Assembly (NCBI RefSeq): GCF_029227915.1
Contig: NC_079876.1
Span: 37,989,828-38,053,827, forward strand
Source of the DNA: Hydractinia symbiolongicarpus
Taxonomy: Eukaryota > Cnidaria > Hydrozoa > Anthoathecata > Hydractiniidae
Length of the DNA: 64,000 bases
Reading direction: 5' to 3'
Below, piece after piece: positions 22,801-37,600 of the stretch. The notes under the pieces are model-generated. The model was not told where the DNA came from. It did not search any database and was given only the letters and a program-made list of their open reading frames with translations. A program made the translations under genes and the position numbers. The first letter of the stretch is position 1. The number at the start of each line of letters is the position of its first letter.

Positions 22801-25800
22801 AGAAGAATGTTATTTCTTGGAGTCCAATTGTCTCACTTTCACATTTATCGGGTCACAGTCCATAATCAGTTCAATTAAGTCCCACAGTCAATCGTTTCGC
22901 TGTTGAAAGCCATACAACCTAGTAATACCTGAAAAATGTCAAAAATACATGTTGGTACGAATATGTGACTCAACTGTTGTAACTCAAACGGATTGATACT
23001 GTTAGAAAGTCAATGAAATGTAGTTTTTGAAACTGTCGCTATTTCTTCAGCGCGCGATAACGGCTAGGATTGGTCCCACAGTAAAAAATGACTTATTTAT
23101 CTAAATTCTTAAATGAAGCGCTACCACAGCGCCAAGTGTAATCGCTGAGTTCCGGCAACCATGTCAAGTTGAAAAGAATGTTATTTCTTGGAGTCCACTT
23201 GTCTTACTTATAACATTTATCAGGTCACAGCCCAAAGTTAGTTCAACTAATCCCACAGTCAATCGTTTCATTGTTAAAAGCGATGCAGCCTAGTAATATC
23301 AGAAAAATATCGCTAAATACATGTTGGTACGAAAATATGATCCCACCGTCGTAACTCAAACGGACTGACACCGTTAGAAAGTCAGTGAAATGTAGTTTTT
23401 GAAACTGTTGCTATTTCTTCAGCGCGCGATAACAGCTAGGATTGGTCCCACAGTAAAAAATGACTTTTTCATCTTAATTCTTAAATGAAGCGCTACCACA
23501 GCGCCCATTGTAATCGCTGAGTTTCGGCAATCAATTAAAATTAAGAAGAATGTTATTTCTTGGAGTCCAATTGTCTCACTTTCTCATTTATAGTGTCACA
23601 GTCCATAATCGGTTCAATTAAGTCCCACAGTCAATCATTTCGCTGTTAAAAGCGATGCAACCTAGTAATATGAGAAAAATATCGCTAAATACATGTTGGT
23701 ACGAATATGTGACGCAATAGTTGTAACTGAAGCGGATTGATACCGTTAGAAAATCAATAAATTGTAGTTTTTGAAACTGTCGCTATTTCTTCAGCGCGCG
23801 CTAATGGCTAGGATTGGTCCCACAGCAAAAGAATGACTTTTTTATCTTTATTTTTAATTGAAACGCTACCACAGCGCCCAGTGTAATGGCTAAATTCCGG
23901 CAATCATGTCAAGAAGAATGTTATTTCTTGGAGTCCAATTTTCTCATTTATCACATTGATCAGGTCACGGTCCACAGTTAGTTCAATTAAGTCCCACAGT
24001 CAATCGTTTCATTGTTAAAGACGATGCAACCTAGTAATATTGAAAAAATATCGCTAAATTCAAGTTGGTACGAATATGTGATCCAACCGTTGTAACTCAA
24101 ACCGACTGACACAGTTAGAAAGTCAATGAAATGTACTTTTTGAAACTGTCGCTATTTCTTCAGCGCGCGATAACAGCTAGGATTGGTCCCACAGTAAAAA
24201 ATGGTTTATTTATCTAAATTCTTAAATGAAGCGCTACCACAGCGCCCAGTGTAATCGCTCAGTTCCGGCAATCATGTCAAGTTAAAAAGAATGTTATTTC
24301 TTGGAGTCCACTTGTCTCACTTATAAGATTTATAAGGTCACAGACCAAAATCAGTTCAATTTAGTCCCACAGTCAATCGTTTCACTGTTAAAAGCGATGC
24401 AACCTAGTAATATGAGAAAAATATCGCTAAATACATGTTGGTGCGAATATATGACCCAACCGTTGTAACTCAAACGGACTGACACCGTTAGAAAGTCAAT
24501 AAAATGTAGTTTTCGAAACTGTCGCTGTTTCTTCAGCGCGCAATAACGGCTAGGATTGGTCCCACAGTAAAAAAATGACTTTCTTATCTTAATTCTTAAA
24601 TGAAGCGCTACCACAGCGCCCAGTGTAATCGCTGAGTTTCGGCAATCAATTCAAATTGAGAAGATTGTTATTTCTTGGAGTCCAATTGTCTCACTTTCAC
24701 ATTTATAGTGTCACAGTCCATAATCGGATCAATTAAGTCCCACAGTCAATCGTTTCGCTGTTAAAAGCCATACAACCTAGTGATACCTGAAAAATATCAA
24801 AAAATACATGTTGGTACGAATATGTGACTCAACCGTTGTAACTCAAACGGATTGACACTGTTAGAAAGTCAATGAAATGTAGTTTTTGAAACTGTCGCTA
24901 TTTCTTCAGGGCGGGTCAACGGCTAGGATTGGTCCCACAGTAAAAAATGACTTATTTATTTAAATTTTTAAATGAAGCGCTACCACAGCGCCCAGTGAAA
25001 TCGCTGAGTTTCGGCAATCAATTCAAATTAAGAAGAATGTTATTTCTTGGAGTCCAATTGTCTCATTTTCACATTTATGGGGCACAGTCCATAATCAGTT
25101 CAATTAAGTCCCACAGTCAATCGTTTCGCTGTTAAAAGCCATACAACCTAGTGATACCTGAAAAATATCAAAAAATACATGTTGGTACGAATATGTGACT
25201 CAACTGTTGTAACTCAAACGGATTGACACTGTTAGAAAGTCAATGAAATGTAGTATCTGAAACTGTCGCTATTTCTTCAGGGCGCGTCAACGGCTAGGAT
25301 TGGTCTCACAGTAAAGAATGACTTATTTATTTAAATTCTTAAATGAAGCGCTACCACAGCGCCCAGTGTAACCGCTGAGTTCCGGCAATCACGCCAAATT
25401 AGGAAGAATGTTTTTTCTTGGAGTCCAATTGTCTCATTTATCACATTTATCAGATCACAGTCCAAAGTTAGTTTAACTAATCCCACAGTCAATCGTTTCA
25501 TTGTTAAAAGGAATGCAGCCTAGTAATGTCAGAAAAACATCGCTAAATACATGTTGGTACGAATATATGACCCAACCGTTGTAACTCAAACGGACTGACA
25601 CCTTTAGAAAGTCAGTGAAATGTAGTTTTTGAAATTGTCGCTATTTCTTCAGCGCGCGATAATGGCTAGGAATGGTCCCACAGTAAAAAAATGACTTTTT
25701 TATCTTAATTCTTAAATGAAACGCTACCACAGCGCCCAGTGTAATCGCTGAGTTTCGGCAATCATGTCAAATTAAGAAGAATGTTATTTCTTGGAGTCCA

Positions 25801-28638
25801 CTTGTCTCACTTATAACATTTATAACGTCACAGACCAAAATCAGTTACATTTAGTCTCACAGTCAATCGTTTCACTGTTAAAAGCGATGCAACCTAGTAA
25901 TATGAAAAAAATATCGATAAATACATGTTGGTACGAATATGTGTCGCAATAGTTGTAACTGTAGCAGATTGATACCGTTAGAAGATCAATAAAATGTAGT
26001 TTTTGAAACTGTTGCTATTCCTTCAGCGCGCGCTAATTGCTAGGATTGGTCCCACAGCAAAAAATAACTTTTTTATCTTTATTTTTAATTGAAACGCTAC
26101 CACAGCGCCCAGTGTAATGGCTAAATCCCGGCAATCATGTCAAGAAGAATGTTATTTCTTGGAGTCCAATTTTCTCATTTATCACATTGATCAGGTCACA
26201 GTCCAAAGTTAGTTTAATTAAGTCCCACAGTCAATCGTTTCGCTGTTGAAAGCCATACAACCTAGTAATACTTGAAAAATATCAAAAATACATGTTGGTA
26301 CGAATATGTGACTCAACTGTTGTAACTCAACCGGATTGATACTGTTAGAAAGTCAATGAAATGTAGTTTTTGAAACTGTCGCTATTTCTTCAGCGTGCGA
26401 TAACAGCTAGGATTGGTGCCACAGTAAAAAATGGCTTATTTATCTTAATTTATAATTGAAGCGCTACCACAGCGCCCAGTGTAATTTTTAATTTCCTGCA
26501 ATCATGTCAAATTAAGAAAAATGTTATTTCTTGGAGTCCAATTGTCTTATTTATTACTTTTATCAGGTCACGGTCCAAAGTTAGTTCAATTAAGTCCCAC
26601 AGTCAATCGTTTCACTGTTATAAGCGATGCAAACTAGTAATATCAGATAAATATCGCTAAATACATGTTGGTACGAATATATGACCCAACCGTCGTAACT
26701 CAAACGGACTGACACCGTTAGAAAGTCAGTGAAATGTAGTTTTTGAAATTGTCGCTATTTCTTCAGCGCGCGATAACGGCTAGGATTGGTCCCACAGTAA
26801 AGAATGACTTATTTATCTAAATTCTTAAATGAAGCGCTACCACAGCGCCCAGTGTAATCGCTGAGTTTCGGCAATAATGTCAAATTAAAAAGAATGTTAT
26901 TTCTTGGAGTCCACTTGTCTCACTTATAACATTTATAACGTCACAGACCAAAATCAGTTAAATTTAGTCTCACAGTCAATCGTTTCGCTGTTGAAAGCCA
27001 TACAACCTAGTAATACTTGAAAAATATCAAAAATACATGTTGGTACGAATATGTGACTCAACTGTTGTAACTCAACCGGATTGATACTGTTAGAAAGTCA
27101 ATGAAATGTAGTTTTTGAAACTGTCGCTATTTCTTCAGCGCGCGACAACGGCTAGGATTGGTCCCACAGTAAAGAATGACTTATTTATTTAAATTCTTAA
27201 ATGAAGCGCTACCACAGCGCCCAGTGTAACCGCTGAGTTCCGGCAATCACGCCAAATTAAGAAGAGTGTTTTTTCTTGGAGTCCAATTGTCTCATTTATC
27301 ACATTTATCAGGTCACAGTCCAAAGTTAGTTTAACTAATCCCACAGTCAATCGTTTCATTGTTAAAAGCGATGCAGCCTAGTAATATCAGAAAAATATCG
27401 CTAAATACATGTTGGTACGAATATATGACCCAACCGTTGTAACTCAAACGGACTGACACCTTTAGAAAGTCAGTGAAATGTTGTTTTTGAAATTGTCGCT
27501 ATTTCTTCAGCGTGCGATAACGGCTAGGATTGCCCGCCCCAGTAAAGAATGACTTATTTATCTAAATTCTTAAATGAAGCGCTACCACAGCGCCCAGTGA
27601 AATCGCTGAGTTTCGGCAATCAATTCAAATTAAGAAGAATGTTATTTCTTGGAGTCCAATTGTCTCACTTTCACATTTATAGTGTCACAGTCCATAATCG
27701 GTTCAGTTAAGTCCCACAGTCAATCGTTTCGCTGTTAAAAGCCATACAAACTAGTAATACCTGAAAAATATCAAAAAAAACATGTTAGTACGAATATGTG
27801 ACTCAACCGTTGTAACTCAAACGGATTGACACTGTTAGAAAGTCAATGAAATGTAGTTTTTGAAACTGTCGCTATTTTTTCAGGGCGCGTCAACGGCTAG
27901 GATTGATCCCACAGTAAAGAATGACTTATTTATTTAAATTCTTAAATGAAGCGCTACCACAGCGCCCAGTGTAACCGCTGAGTTCCGGCAATCACGCCAA
28001 ATTAAGAAGAATGTTTTTTCTTGGAGTCCAATTGTCTCATTTATCACATTTATCAGATCACAGACGAAAATCAGTTCAATTTAGTCCCACAGTCAATCGT
28101 TTCACTGTTAAAGGCGATGCAACCTAGTAGTATCAGATAAATATCGCTAAATACATGTTGGTACGAATATATGACCCAACCGTTGTAACTCAAACGGACT
28201 GACAACGTTAGAAAGTCAGTGAAATGTAGTTTTTGAAGTTGTCGTTATTTCTTCAGCGCGCGCTAATGGCTAGGATTGGTCCCACAGCAAAAAAATGACT
28301 TTTTTATCTTTATTTTTAATTGAAACGCTACCACAGCGCCCAGTGTAATGGCTAAATTCCGGCAATCATGTCAAGAAGAATGTTATTTTTTGGAGTCCAA
28401 TTTTCTCATTTATCACATTGATCAGGTCACAGTCCAAAGTTAGTTTAATTAAGTCCCACAGTCAATCGTTTCACTTTTAAAAGCGATGCAACCTAGTAAT
28501 ATCAGATAAATATCGTTAACTACATGTTGGTACGAAAATGTGACCCAGCCGTTGAAACTCAAACGGAATGACACCGTTAGAAAGTCAGTGAAATGTAGTA
28601 TTTGAAACTGTCTCTATTTCTTCGGAGTGCGCTGACGC
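10827..28638 (+). repeat. 17.8-kb satellite segment, duplication copy A
   Basis: About 48 monomers forming the first copy of a head-to-tail segmental duplication. Position 10827 aligns with 28639 (offset 17812) and the end aligns with 46453 (offset 17815). Shared private features include a monomer with a 20-25-bp deletion (GACACCGTTTTTAAAATTG, about 15590), GGATTGCCCGCCCCAG (about 27530) and a GCGCGCCGGCTAGG deletion (about 21573). Differences from copy B are sparse single bases (for example 12478, 13180, 13687) plus two indels of two monomers. Within the copy, some blocks also recur about 9.27 kb apart (for example 11981 and 21250). Both edges lie in the CTAGGATTGG motif. No genes were found. 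Confidence 0.9.
20322..21065 (+). repeat. Two-monomer segment present in copy A, absent in copy B
   Basis: The A-to-B offset is 18559 up to AGCCATATAACC (20311/38870) and 17815 from CTAGTAATACCTG (21066/38881) onward. Copy A therefore has 744 bp, exactly two monomers, that copy B lacks. The junction in B falls inside ACCTAGTAATACCTGAAAAA, a run shared by both flanks, as expected for unequal crossover or gene conversion between monomers. Confidence 0.8.
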
Positions 28639-31600
28639 CTAGGATTGGCCCCACAGTAAAGAATGACTTATTTATCTAAATTCTTAAATGACGCGCTACT
28701 ACAGCGCCCAGTGTAATCGCTGAATTCCGGCAATAATGTCAAATTAAAAAGAATGTTATTTCTTGGAGTCCACTTGTCTCACTTATAACACTTATAACGT
28801 CACAGACCAAAATCAGTTAAATTTAGTCTCACAGTCAATCGTTTCGCTGTTGAAAGCCATACAACCTAGTAATACTTGAAAAATATCAAAAATACATGTT
28901 TGTGCGAATATGTGACTCAACTGTTGTAACTCAAACGGATTGATACTGTTAGAAAGTCAATGAAATGTAGTTTTTGAAACTGTCGCTATTTCTTCAGCGC
29001 GCGATAACAGCTAGGATTGGTCCCACAGTAAAAAATGGCTTATTTATCTAAATTCTTAAATAAAGCGCTACCACAGTGCCCAGTGTAACCGCTGAGTTCC
29101 GGCAATCACGCCAAATTAAGAAGAATGTTTTTTCTTGGAGTCCAATTGTCTCATTTATCACATTTATCAGGTCACAGTCCAAAGTTAGTTTAACTAATCC
29201 CACAGTCAATCGTTTCATTGTTAAAAGCGATGTAGCCTAGTAATATCAGAAAAATATCGCTAAATACATGTTGGTACGAATATATGACCCAACCGTTGTA
29301 ACTCAAACGGACTGACACCTTTAGAAAGTCAGTGAAATGTACTTTTTGAAATTGTCGCTATTTCTTCAGCGCGCGATAACGGCTAGGATTGGCCCCACAG
29401 TAAAGAATGACTTATTTATCTAAATTTTTAAATGAAGCGCTACCACAACGCCCAGTGAAATCGCTGAGTTTCGGCAATCAATTCAAATTAAGAAGAATGT
29501 TATTGCTTGGAGTCCAATTGTCTCACTTTCACATTTATAGTGTCACAGTCCATAATCGGTTCAATTAAGTCCCACAGTCAATCGTTTCGCTGTTAAAAGC
29601 CATACAACCTAGTAATACCTGAAAAATATAAAAAAAACATGTTAGTACGAATATGTGACTCAACCGTTGCAACTCAAACGGATTGACACTGTTAGAAAGT
29701 CAATGAAATGTAGTTTTTGAAACTGTCGCTATTTCTTCAGGGCGCGTCAACGGCTAGGATTGGTCCCACAGTAAAGAATGACTTATTTATTTAAATTGTT
29801 AAATGAAGCGCTACCACAGCGCCCAGTGTAACCGCTGAGTTCCGGCAATCACGCCAAATTAAGAAGAATGTTTTTTCTTGGAGTCCAATTGTCTCATTTA
29901 TCACATTTATCAGATCACAGTCCAAAGTTAGTTTAACTAATCCCACAGTCAATCGTTTCATTGTTAAAAGCGATGCAGCCTACTAATGTCAGAAAAACAT
30001 CGCTAAATACATGTTGGTACGAATATATGACCCAACCGTTGTAACTCAAACGGACTGACACCTTCAGAAAGTCAGTGAAATGTAGTTTTTGAAATTGTCG
30101 CTATTTCTTCAGCGCGTGATAACGGCTAGGAATGGTCCCACAGTAAAAAAATGATTTTTTTATCTTAATTCTTAAAAGAAACGCTACCACAGCGCCCAGT
30201 GTAATCGCTGAGTTTCGGCAATCATGTGAAATTAAGAAGAATGTTATTTCTTGGAGTCCACTTGTCTCACTTATAACATTTATAACGTCACAGACCAAAA
30301 TCAGTTACATTTAGTCTCACAGTCAATCGTTTCACTGTTAAAAGCGATGCAACCTAGTAATATGAAAAAAATATCGCTAAATACATGTTGGTACGAATAT
30401 GTGACGCAATAGTTGTAACTGTAGCAGATTGATACCGTTAGAAGATCAATAAAATGTAGTTTTTGAAACTGTCGCTATTCCTTCAGCGCGCGCTAATTGC
30501 TAGGATTGGTCCCACAGCAAAAAATGACTTTTTTTATCTTTACTTTTAATTGAAACGCTACCACAGCACCCAGTGTAATGGCTAAATTCCGGCAACCATG
30601 TCAAGAAGAATGTTATTTCTTGGAGTCCAATTTTCTCATTTATCACATTGATCAGGTCACAGTCCAAAGTTAGTTTAATTAAGTCCCACAGTCAATTGTT
30701 TCACTTTTAAAAGCTATGCAACCTAGTAATATCAGATAAATATCGCTAACTACATGTTGGTACGAAAATGTGACACAGCCGTTGAAGCTCAAACGGAATG
30801 ACACCGTTAGAAAGTCAGTGAAATGTAGTATTTGAAACTGTCTCTATTTCTTCGGCGTGCGCTGACGCCTAGGATTGGTCCCACAGTAAAAAATGACTTT
30901 TTTATCTTAATTTTTAATTGAAGCGCTACCACAGCGCCCAGTGTAATTTCTAATTTCCGGCAATCATGTCAAATTAAGAAGAATGTTATTTCTTGGAGTG
31001 CAATTGTCTTATTTATCACATTTATCAGGTCACGGTCCAAAGTTAGTTTAATTAAGTCCCACAGTCAATCGGTTCACTCTTAAAAGCGAAGCAACCTAGT
31101 AATATCAGATAAATATCGCTAACTACATGTTGGTACGAAAATGTGACACAGCCGTTGCAACTCAAACGGACTGACACCGTTACAAAGTCAATGAAATGTA
31201 GTTTTTGAAACTATCGCTATTTCTTCAGCGCGCGATAACGGATAGGATTGATCCCACAGTAAAGAATGACTTATTTATCTAAATTCTTAAATGAAGCGCT
31301 ACCACAGCGCCCAGTGTAATCTTTGAGTTCCGCCAATCACGTCAAATTAAGAAGAATGTTATTTCTTGGAGTCCAATTGTCTCACTTTCACATTTATCGG
31401 GTCACAGTCCATAATCAGTTCAATTAAGTCCCACAGTCAATCGTTTCGCTGTTGAAAGCCATACAACCTAGTAATACCGGAAAAATGTCAAAAATACATG
31501 TTGGTAAGAATATGTGACTCAACTGTTGTAACTCAAACGGATTGATACTGTTAGAAAGTCAATGAAATGTAGTTTTTGAAACTGTCGCTATTTCTTCAGC

Positions 31601-34600
31601 GCGCGATAACGGCTAGGATTGGACCCACAATAAAAAATGACTTATTTATCTAAATTCTTAAATGAAGCGCTACCACAGCGCCAAGTGTAATCGCTGAGTT
31701 CCGGCAACCATGTCAAGTTAAAAAGAATGTTATTTCTTGGAGTCCACTTGTCTTACTTATAACATTTATCAGGTCACAGCCCAAAGTTAGTTCAACTAAT
31801 CCCACCGTCAATCGTTTTATTGTTAAAAGCGATCCAGCCTAGTAATATCAGAAAAATATCGCTAAATACATGTTGGTACGAAAATATGATCCAACCGTCG
31901 TAACTCAAACGGACTAACACCGTTAGAAAGTCAGTGAAATGTAGTTTTTGAAACTGTTGCTATTTCTTCAGCGCGCGATAACAGCTAGGATTGGTCCCAC
32001 AGTAAAAAATGGCTTATTTATCTAAATTCTTAAATGATGCGCTACCACAGCGCCCAGTGTAATCGCTCAGTTCCGGCAATCATGTCAAGTTAAAAAGAAT
32101 GTTAATTCTTGGAGTCCACTTGTCTCACTTATAATATTTATAAGGTCACAGACCAAAATCAGTTCAATTTAGTCCCACAGTCAATCGTTTCACTGTTAAA
32201 AGCGATGCAACCTAGTAATATGAGAAAAATATCGTTAAGTACATGTTGGTGCGAATATATGTCCCAACCGTTGTAACTCAAACGGACTGACACCGTTAAA
32301 AAGTCAATGAAATGTAGTTTTTGAAACTGTCGCTGTTTCTTCAGCGCGCAATAACGGTTAGGATTGGTCCCTCAGTAAAAAAATGACTTTCTCATCTTAA
32401 TTCTTAAATGAAGCGCTACCACAGCGCCCAGTGTAATCGCTGAGTTTCGGCAATCGATTAAAACTAAGAAGAATGTTATTTCTTGGAGTCCAATTGTCTC
32501 ACTTTCACATTTATAGTGTCACAGTCCATAATCGGTTCAATTAAGTCCCACAGTCAATCATTTTGCTGTTAAAAGCGATGCAACCTAGTAATATGAGAAA
32601 AATATCGCTAAATACATGTTGGTACGAATATGTGACGCAATAGTTGTAACTGAAGCGGATTGATACCGTTAGAAAATCAATAAAATGTAGTTTTTGAAAC
32701 TGTCGCTATTTCTTCAGCGCACGCTAATGGCTAGGATTGGTCCCACAGCAAAAGAATGACTTTTTTATCTTTATTTTTAATTGAAACGCTACCACAGCGC
32801 CCAGTGTAATGGCCAAATTCCGGCAATCATTTCAGGAAGAATGTTATTTCTTGGAGTCCAATTTTCTCATTTATCACATTGATCAGGTCACGGTCCAAAG
32901 TTAGTTCAATTAGGTCCCACAGTCAATCGTTTCATTGTTAAAGACGATGCAACCTAGTAATATTGAAAAAATATCGCTAAATACAAGTTGGTACGAATAT
33001 GTGATCCAACCGTTGTAACTCAAACCGACTGACACTGTTAGAAAGTCAATGAAATGTAGTTTTTGAAACTGTCGCTATTTCTTCAGCGCGCGATAACAGC
33101 TAGGATTGGTCCCACAGTAAAAAATGGCTTATTTATCTAAATTCTTAAATGAAGCGCTACCACAGCGCCCAGTGTAATCGCTCAGTTCCGGCAATTATGT
33201 CAAGTTAAAAAGAATGTTATTTCTTGGAGTCCACTTGTCTCACTTATAACATTTATAAGGTCACAGACCAAAATCAGTTCAATTTATTCCCACAGTCAAT
33301 CGTTTCACTGTTAAAAGCGATGCAACCTAGTAATATGAGAAAAATATCGCTAAATACATGTTGGTGCGAATATATGACCCAACCGTTGTAACTCAAACGG
33401 ACTGACACCGTTTTTAAAATTGTCGCTCTTTCTTCAGCGCGCAATAACGGCTAGGATTGGTCCCACAGTAAAAAAATGACTTTCTTATCTTAATTCTTAA
33501 ATGAAGCGCTACCACAGCGCCCAGTGTAATCGCTGAGTTTCGGCTATCAATTCAAATTGAGAAGAATGTTATTTCTTGGAGTCCAATTGTCTCACTTTCC
33601 AATTTATAGTGTCACAGTCCATAATCGGATCAATTAAGTCCCACAGTCAATCGTTTCGCTGTTAAAAGCCATACAACCTAGTGATACCTGAAAAATATCA
33701 AAAAATACATGTTGGTACGAATATGTGACTCAACCGTTGTAACTCAAACGGATTGACACTGTTAGAAAGTCAATGAAATGTAGTTTTTGAAACTGTCGCT
33801 ATTTCTTCAGGGCGGGTCAACGGCTAGGATTGGTCCCACAGTAAAGAATGACTTAGTTATTTAAATTATTAAATGAAGCGCTACCACAGCGCCCAGTGTA
33901 ACCGCTGAGTTCCAACAATCACGCCAAATTAAGAAGAATGTTTTTTCTTGGAGTCCAATTGTCTCATTTATCACATTTATCAGATCACAGTCCAAAGTTA
34001 GTTTAACTAATCCCACAATCAATCGTTTCATTGTTAAAAGCGATGCGGCCTAGTAATGTCAGAAAAACATCGCTAAATACATGTTGGTACGAATATATGA
34101 CCCAACCGTTGTAACTCAAACGGACTGACACCTTTAGAAAGTCAGTGAAATGTAGTTTTTGAAATTGTCGCTATTTCTTCAGCGCGCGATAACGGCTAGG
34201 AATGGTCCCACAGTAAAAAAATGACTTTTTTACCTTAATTCTTAAATGAAATGCTACCACAGCGCCCAGTGTAATTGCTGAGTTTCGGCAACCATGTCAA
34301 ATTAAGAAGAATGTTATTTCTTGGAGTCCACTTGTCTCACTTATAACATTTATAACGTCACAGACCAAAATCAGTTACATTTAGTCTCACAGTCAATCGT
34401 TTCACTGTTAAAAGCGATGCAACCTAGTAATATGAAAAAAATATCGCTAAATACATGTTGGTACGAATATGTGACGCAATAGTTGTAACTGTAGCAGATT
34501 GATACCGTTAGAAGATCAATAAAATGTAGTTTTTGAAACTGTCGCTATTCCTTCAGCGCGCGCTAATGGCTAGGATTGGTCCCACAGCAAAAAATGACTT

Positions 34601-37600
34601 TTTTATCTTTATTTTTAATGGCAACGCTACCACAGCGCCCAGTGTAATGGCTATATTCCGGCAATCATGTCAAGAAGAATGTTATTTCTTGGAGTCCAAT
34701 TTTCTCATTTATCACATTGATCAGGTCACAGTCCAAAGTTAGTTTAATTAAGTCCCACAGTCAATCGTTTCACTTTTAAAAGCGATGCAACCTAGTAATA
34801 TCAGATAAATATCGCTAACTACATGTTGGTACGAAAATGTGACACAGCCGTTAAAGCTCAAACGGAATGACACCGTTAGAAAGTCAGTGAAATGTAGTAT
34901 TTGAAACTGTCTCTATTTCTTCAGCGCGCACTGACGCCTAGGATTGGTCCCACAGTAAAAAATGACTTTTTTATCTTAATTTTTAATTGAGGCGCTACCA
35001 CAGCGCCCAGTGTAATCTTTGAGTTCCGCCAATCACGTCAAATTAAGAAGAATGTTATTTCTTGGAGTCCAATTGTCTCACTTTCACATTTATCGGGTCA
35101 CAGTCCATAATCAGTTCAATTAAGTCCCACAGTCAATCGTTTCGCTGTTGAAAGCCATACAACCTAGTAATACCTGAAAAATCTCAAAAATACATGTTGG
35201 TACGAATATGTGACTCAACTGTTGTAACTCAAACGGATTGATACTGTTAGAAAGTCAATGAAATGTAGTTTTTGAAACTGTCGCTATTTCTTCAGCGCGC
35301 GATAACGGCTAGGATTGGTCCCACAGTAAAAAATGACTTATTTATCTAAATTCTTAAATGAAGCGCTACCACAGCGCCAAGTGTAATCGCTGAGTTCCGG
35401 CAACCATGTCAAGTTAAAAAGAATGTTATTTCTTGGAGTCCACTTGTCTTACTTATAACATTTATCAGGTCACAGCCCAAAGTTAGTTCAACTAATCCCA
35501 CAGTCAATCGTTTCATTGTTAAAAGCGATGCAGCCTAGTAATATCAGAAAAATATCGCTAAATACATGTTGGTACGAAAATATGATCCAACCGTCGGAAC
35601 TCAAACGGACTGACACCGTTAGAAAGTCAGTGAAATGTAGTTTTTGAAATTGTTGCTATTTCTTCAGCGCGCGATAACAGCTAGGATTGGTCCCACAGTA
35701 AAAAATGGCTTATTTATCTAAATTCTTAAATGAAGCGCTACCACAGCGCCCAGTATAATCGCTCAGTTTCGGCAATCATGTCAAGTTAAAAAGAATGTTA
35801 ATTCTTGGTGTCCACTTGTCTCACTTATAATATTTATAAGGTCACAGACCAAAATCAGTTCAATTTAGTCCCACAGTCAATCGTTTCACTGTTAAAAGCG
35901 ATGCAACCTAGTAATATAAGAAAAATATCGTTAAATACATGTTGGTGCGAATATATGTCCCAACCGTTGTAACTCAAACGGACTGACACCGTTAGAAAGT
36001 CAATGAAATGTAGTTTTTGAAACTGTCGCTGTTTCTTCAGCGCGCAATAACGGCTAGGATTGATCCCACAGTAAAAAAATGACTTTCTCATCTTAATTCT
36101 TAAATGAAGCGCTACCACAGCGCCCAGTGTAATCGTTGAGTTTCGGCAATCAATTAAAATTAAGAAGAATGTTATTTCTTGGAGTCCAATTGTCTCACTT
36201 TCACATTTATAGTGTCACAGTCCATAATCGGTTCAATTAAGTCCCACAGTCAATCATTTCGCTGTTAAAAGCGATGCAACCTAGTTATATGAGAAAAATA
36301 TCGCTAAATACATGTTGGTACGAATATGTGACGCAATAGTTGTAACTGTAGCAGATTGATACCGTTAGAAGATCAATAAAATGTAGTTTTTGAAACTGTC
36401 GCTATTCCTTCAGCGCGCGCTAATGGCTAGGATTAGTCCCAGAGCAAAAAATGACTTTTTTATCTTTATTTTTAATTGAAACGCTACCACAGCGCACAGT
36501 TTAATGGCTAAATTCTGGCAATCATGTCAAGAAGAATGTTATTTCTTGGAGTCCAATTTTCTCATTTATCACATTGATCAGGTCACAGTCCAAAGTTAGT
36601 TTAATTAAGTCCCACAGTCAATCGTTTCACTTTTAAAAGCGATGCAACCTAGTAATATTGAAAAAATATCGCTAAATACAAGTTGGTACGAATAAGTGAT
36701 CCAACCGTTGTAACTCAAACCGACTGACACCGTGAGAAAGTCAATGAAATGTAGTTTTTGAAACTGTCGCTATTTCTTCAGCGCGCGATAACGGCTAAGA
36801 TTGGCCCCACAGTAAAGAATGACTTATTTATCTAAATTCTTAAATGAAGCGCTACCACAGCGCCCAGTGTAATCGCTGAATTCCGGCAATAATGTCAAAT
36901 TAAGAAGAATGTTATTTCTTGGAGTCCACTTGTCTCACTTATAACATTTATAACGTCACAGACCAAAATCAGTTAAATTTAGTCTCACAGTCAATCGTTT
37001 CGCTGTTGAAAGCCATACAACCTAGTAATACTTGAAAAATATCAAAAATACATGTTTGTGCGAATATGTGACTCAACTGTTGTAACTCAAACGGATTGAT
37101 ACTGTTAGAAAGTCAATGAAATGTAGTTTTTGAAACTGTCGCTATTTCTTCAGCGCGCGATAACAGCTAGGATTGGTCCCACAGTAAAAAATGGCTTATT
37201 TATCTAAATTCTTAAATGAAGCGCTACCACAGCGCCCAGTGTAATCGCTCAGTTCCGGCAATCATGTCAAGTTAAAAAGAATGTTATTTCTTGGAGTCCA
37301 CTTGTCTCACTTATAACATTTATAAGGTCACAGACCAAAATCAGTTCAATTTAGTCCCACAGTCAATCGTTTCACTGTTAAAAGCGATGCAACCTAGTAA
37401 TATGAGAAAAATATCGTTAAATACATGTTGGTGCGAATATATGTCCCAACCGTTGTAACTCAAACGGACTGACGCCGTTAGAAAGTCAATGAAATGTAGT
37501 TTTTGAAACTGTCGCTGTTTCTTCAGCGCGCAATAACGGCTAGGATTGATCCCACAGTAAAAAAATGACTTTCTCATCTTAATTCTTAAATGAAGCGCTA

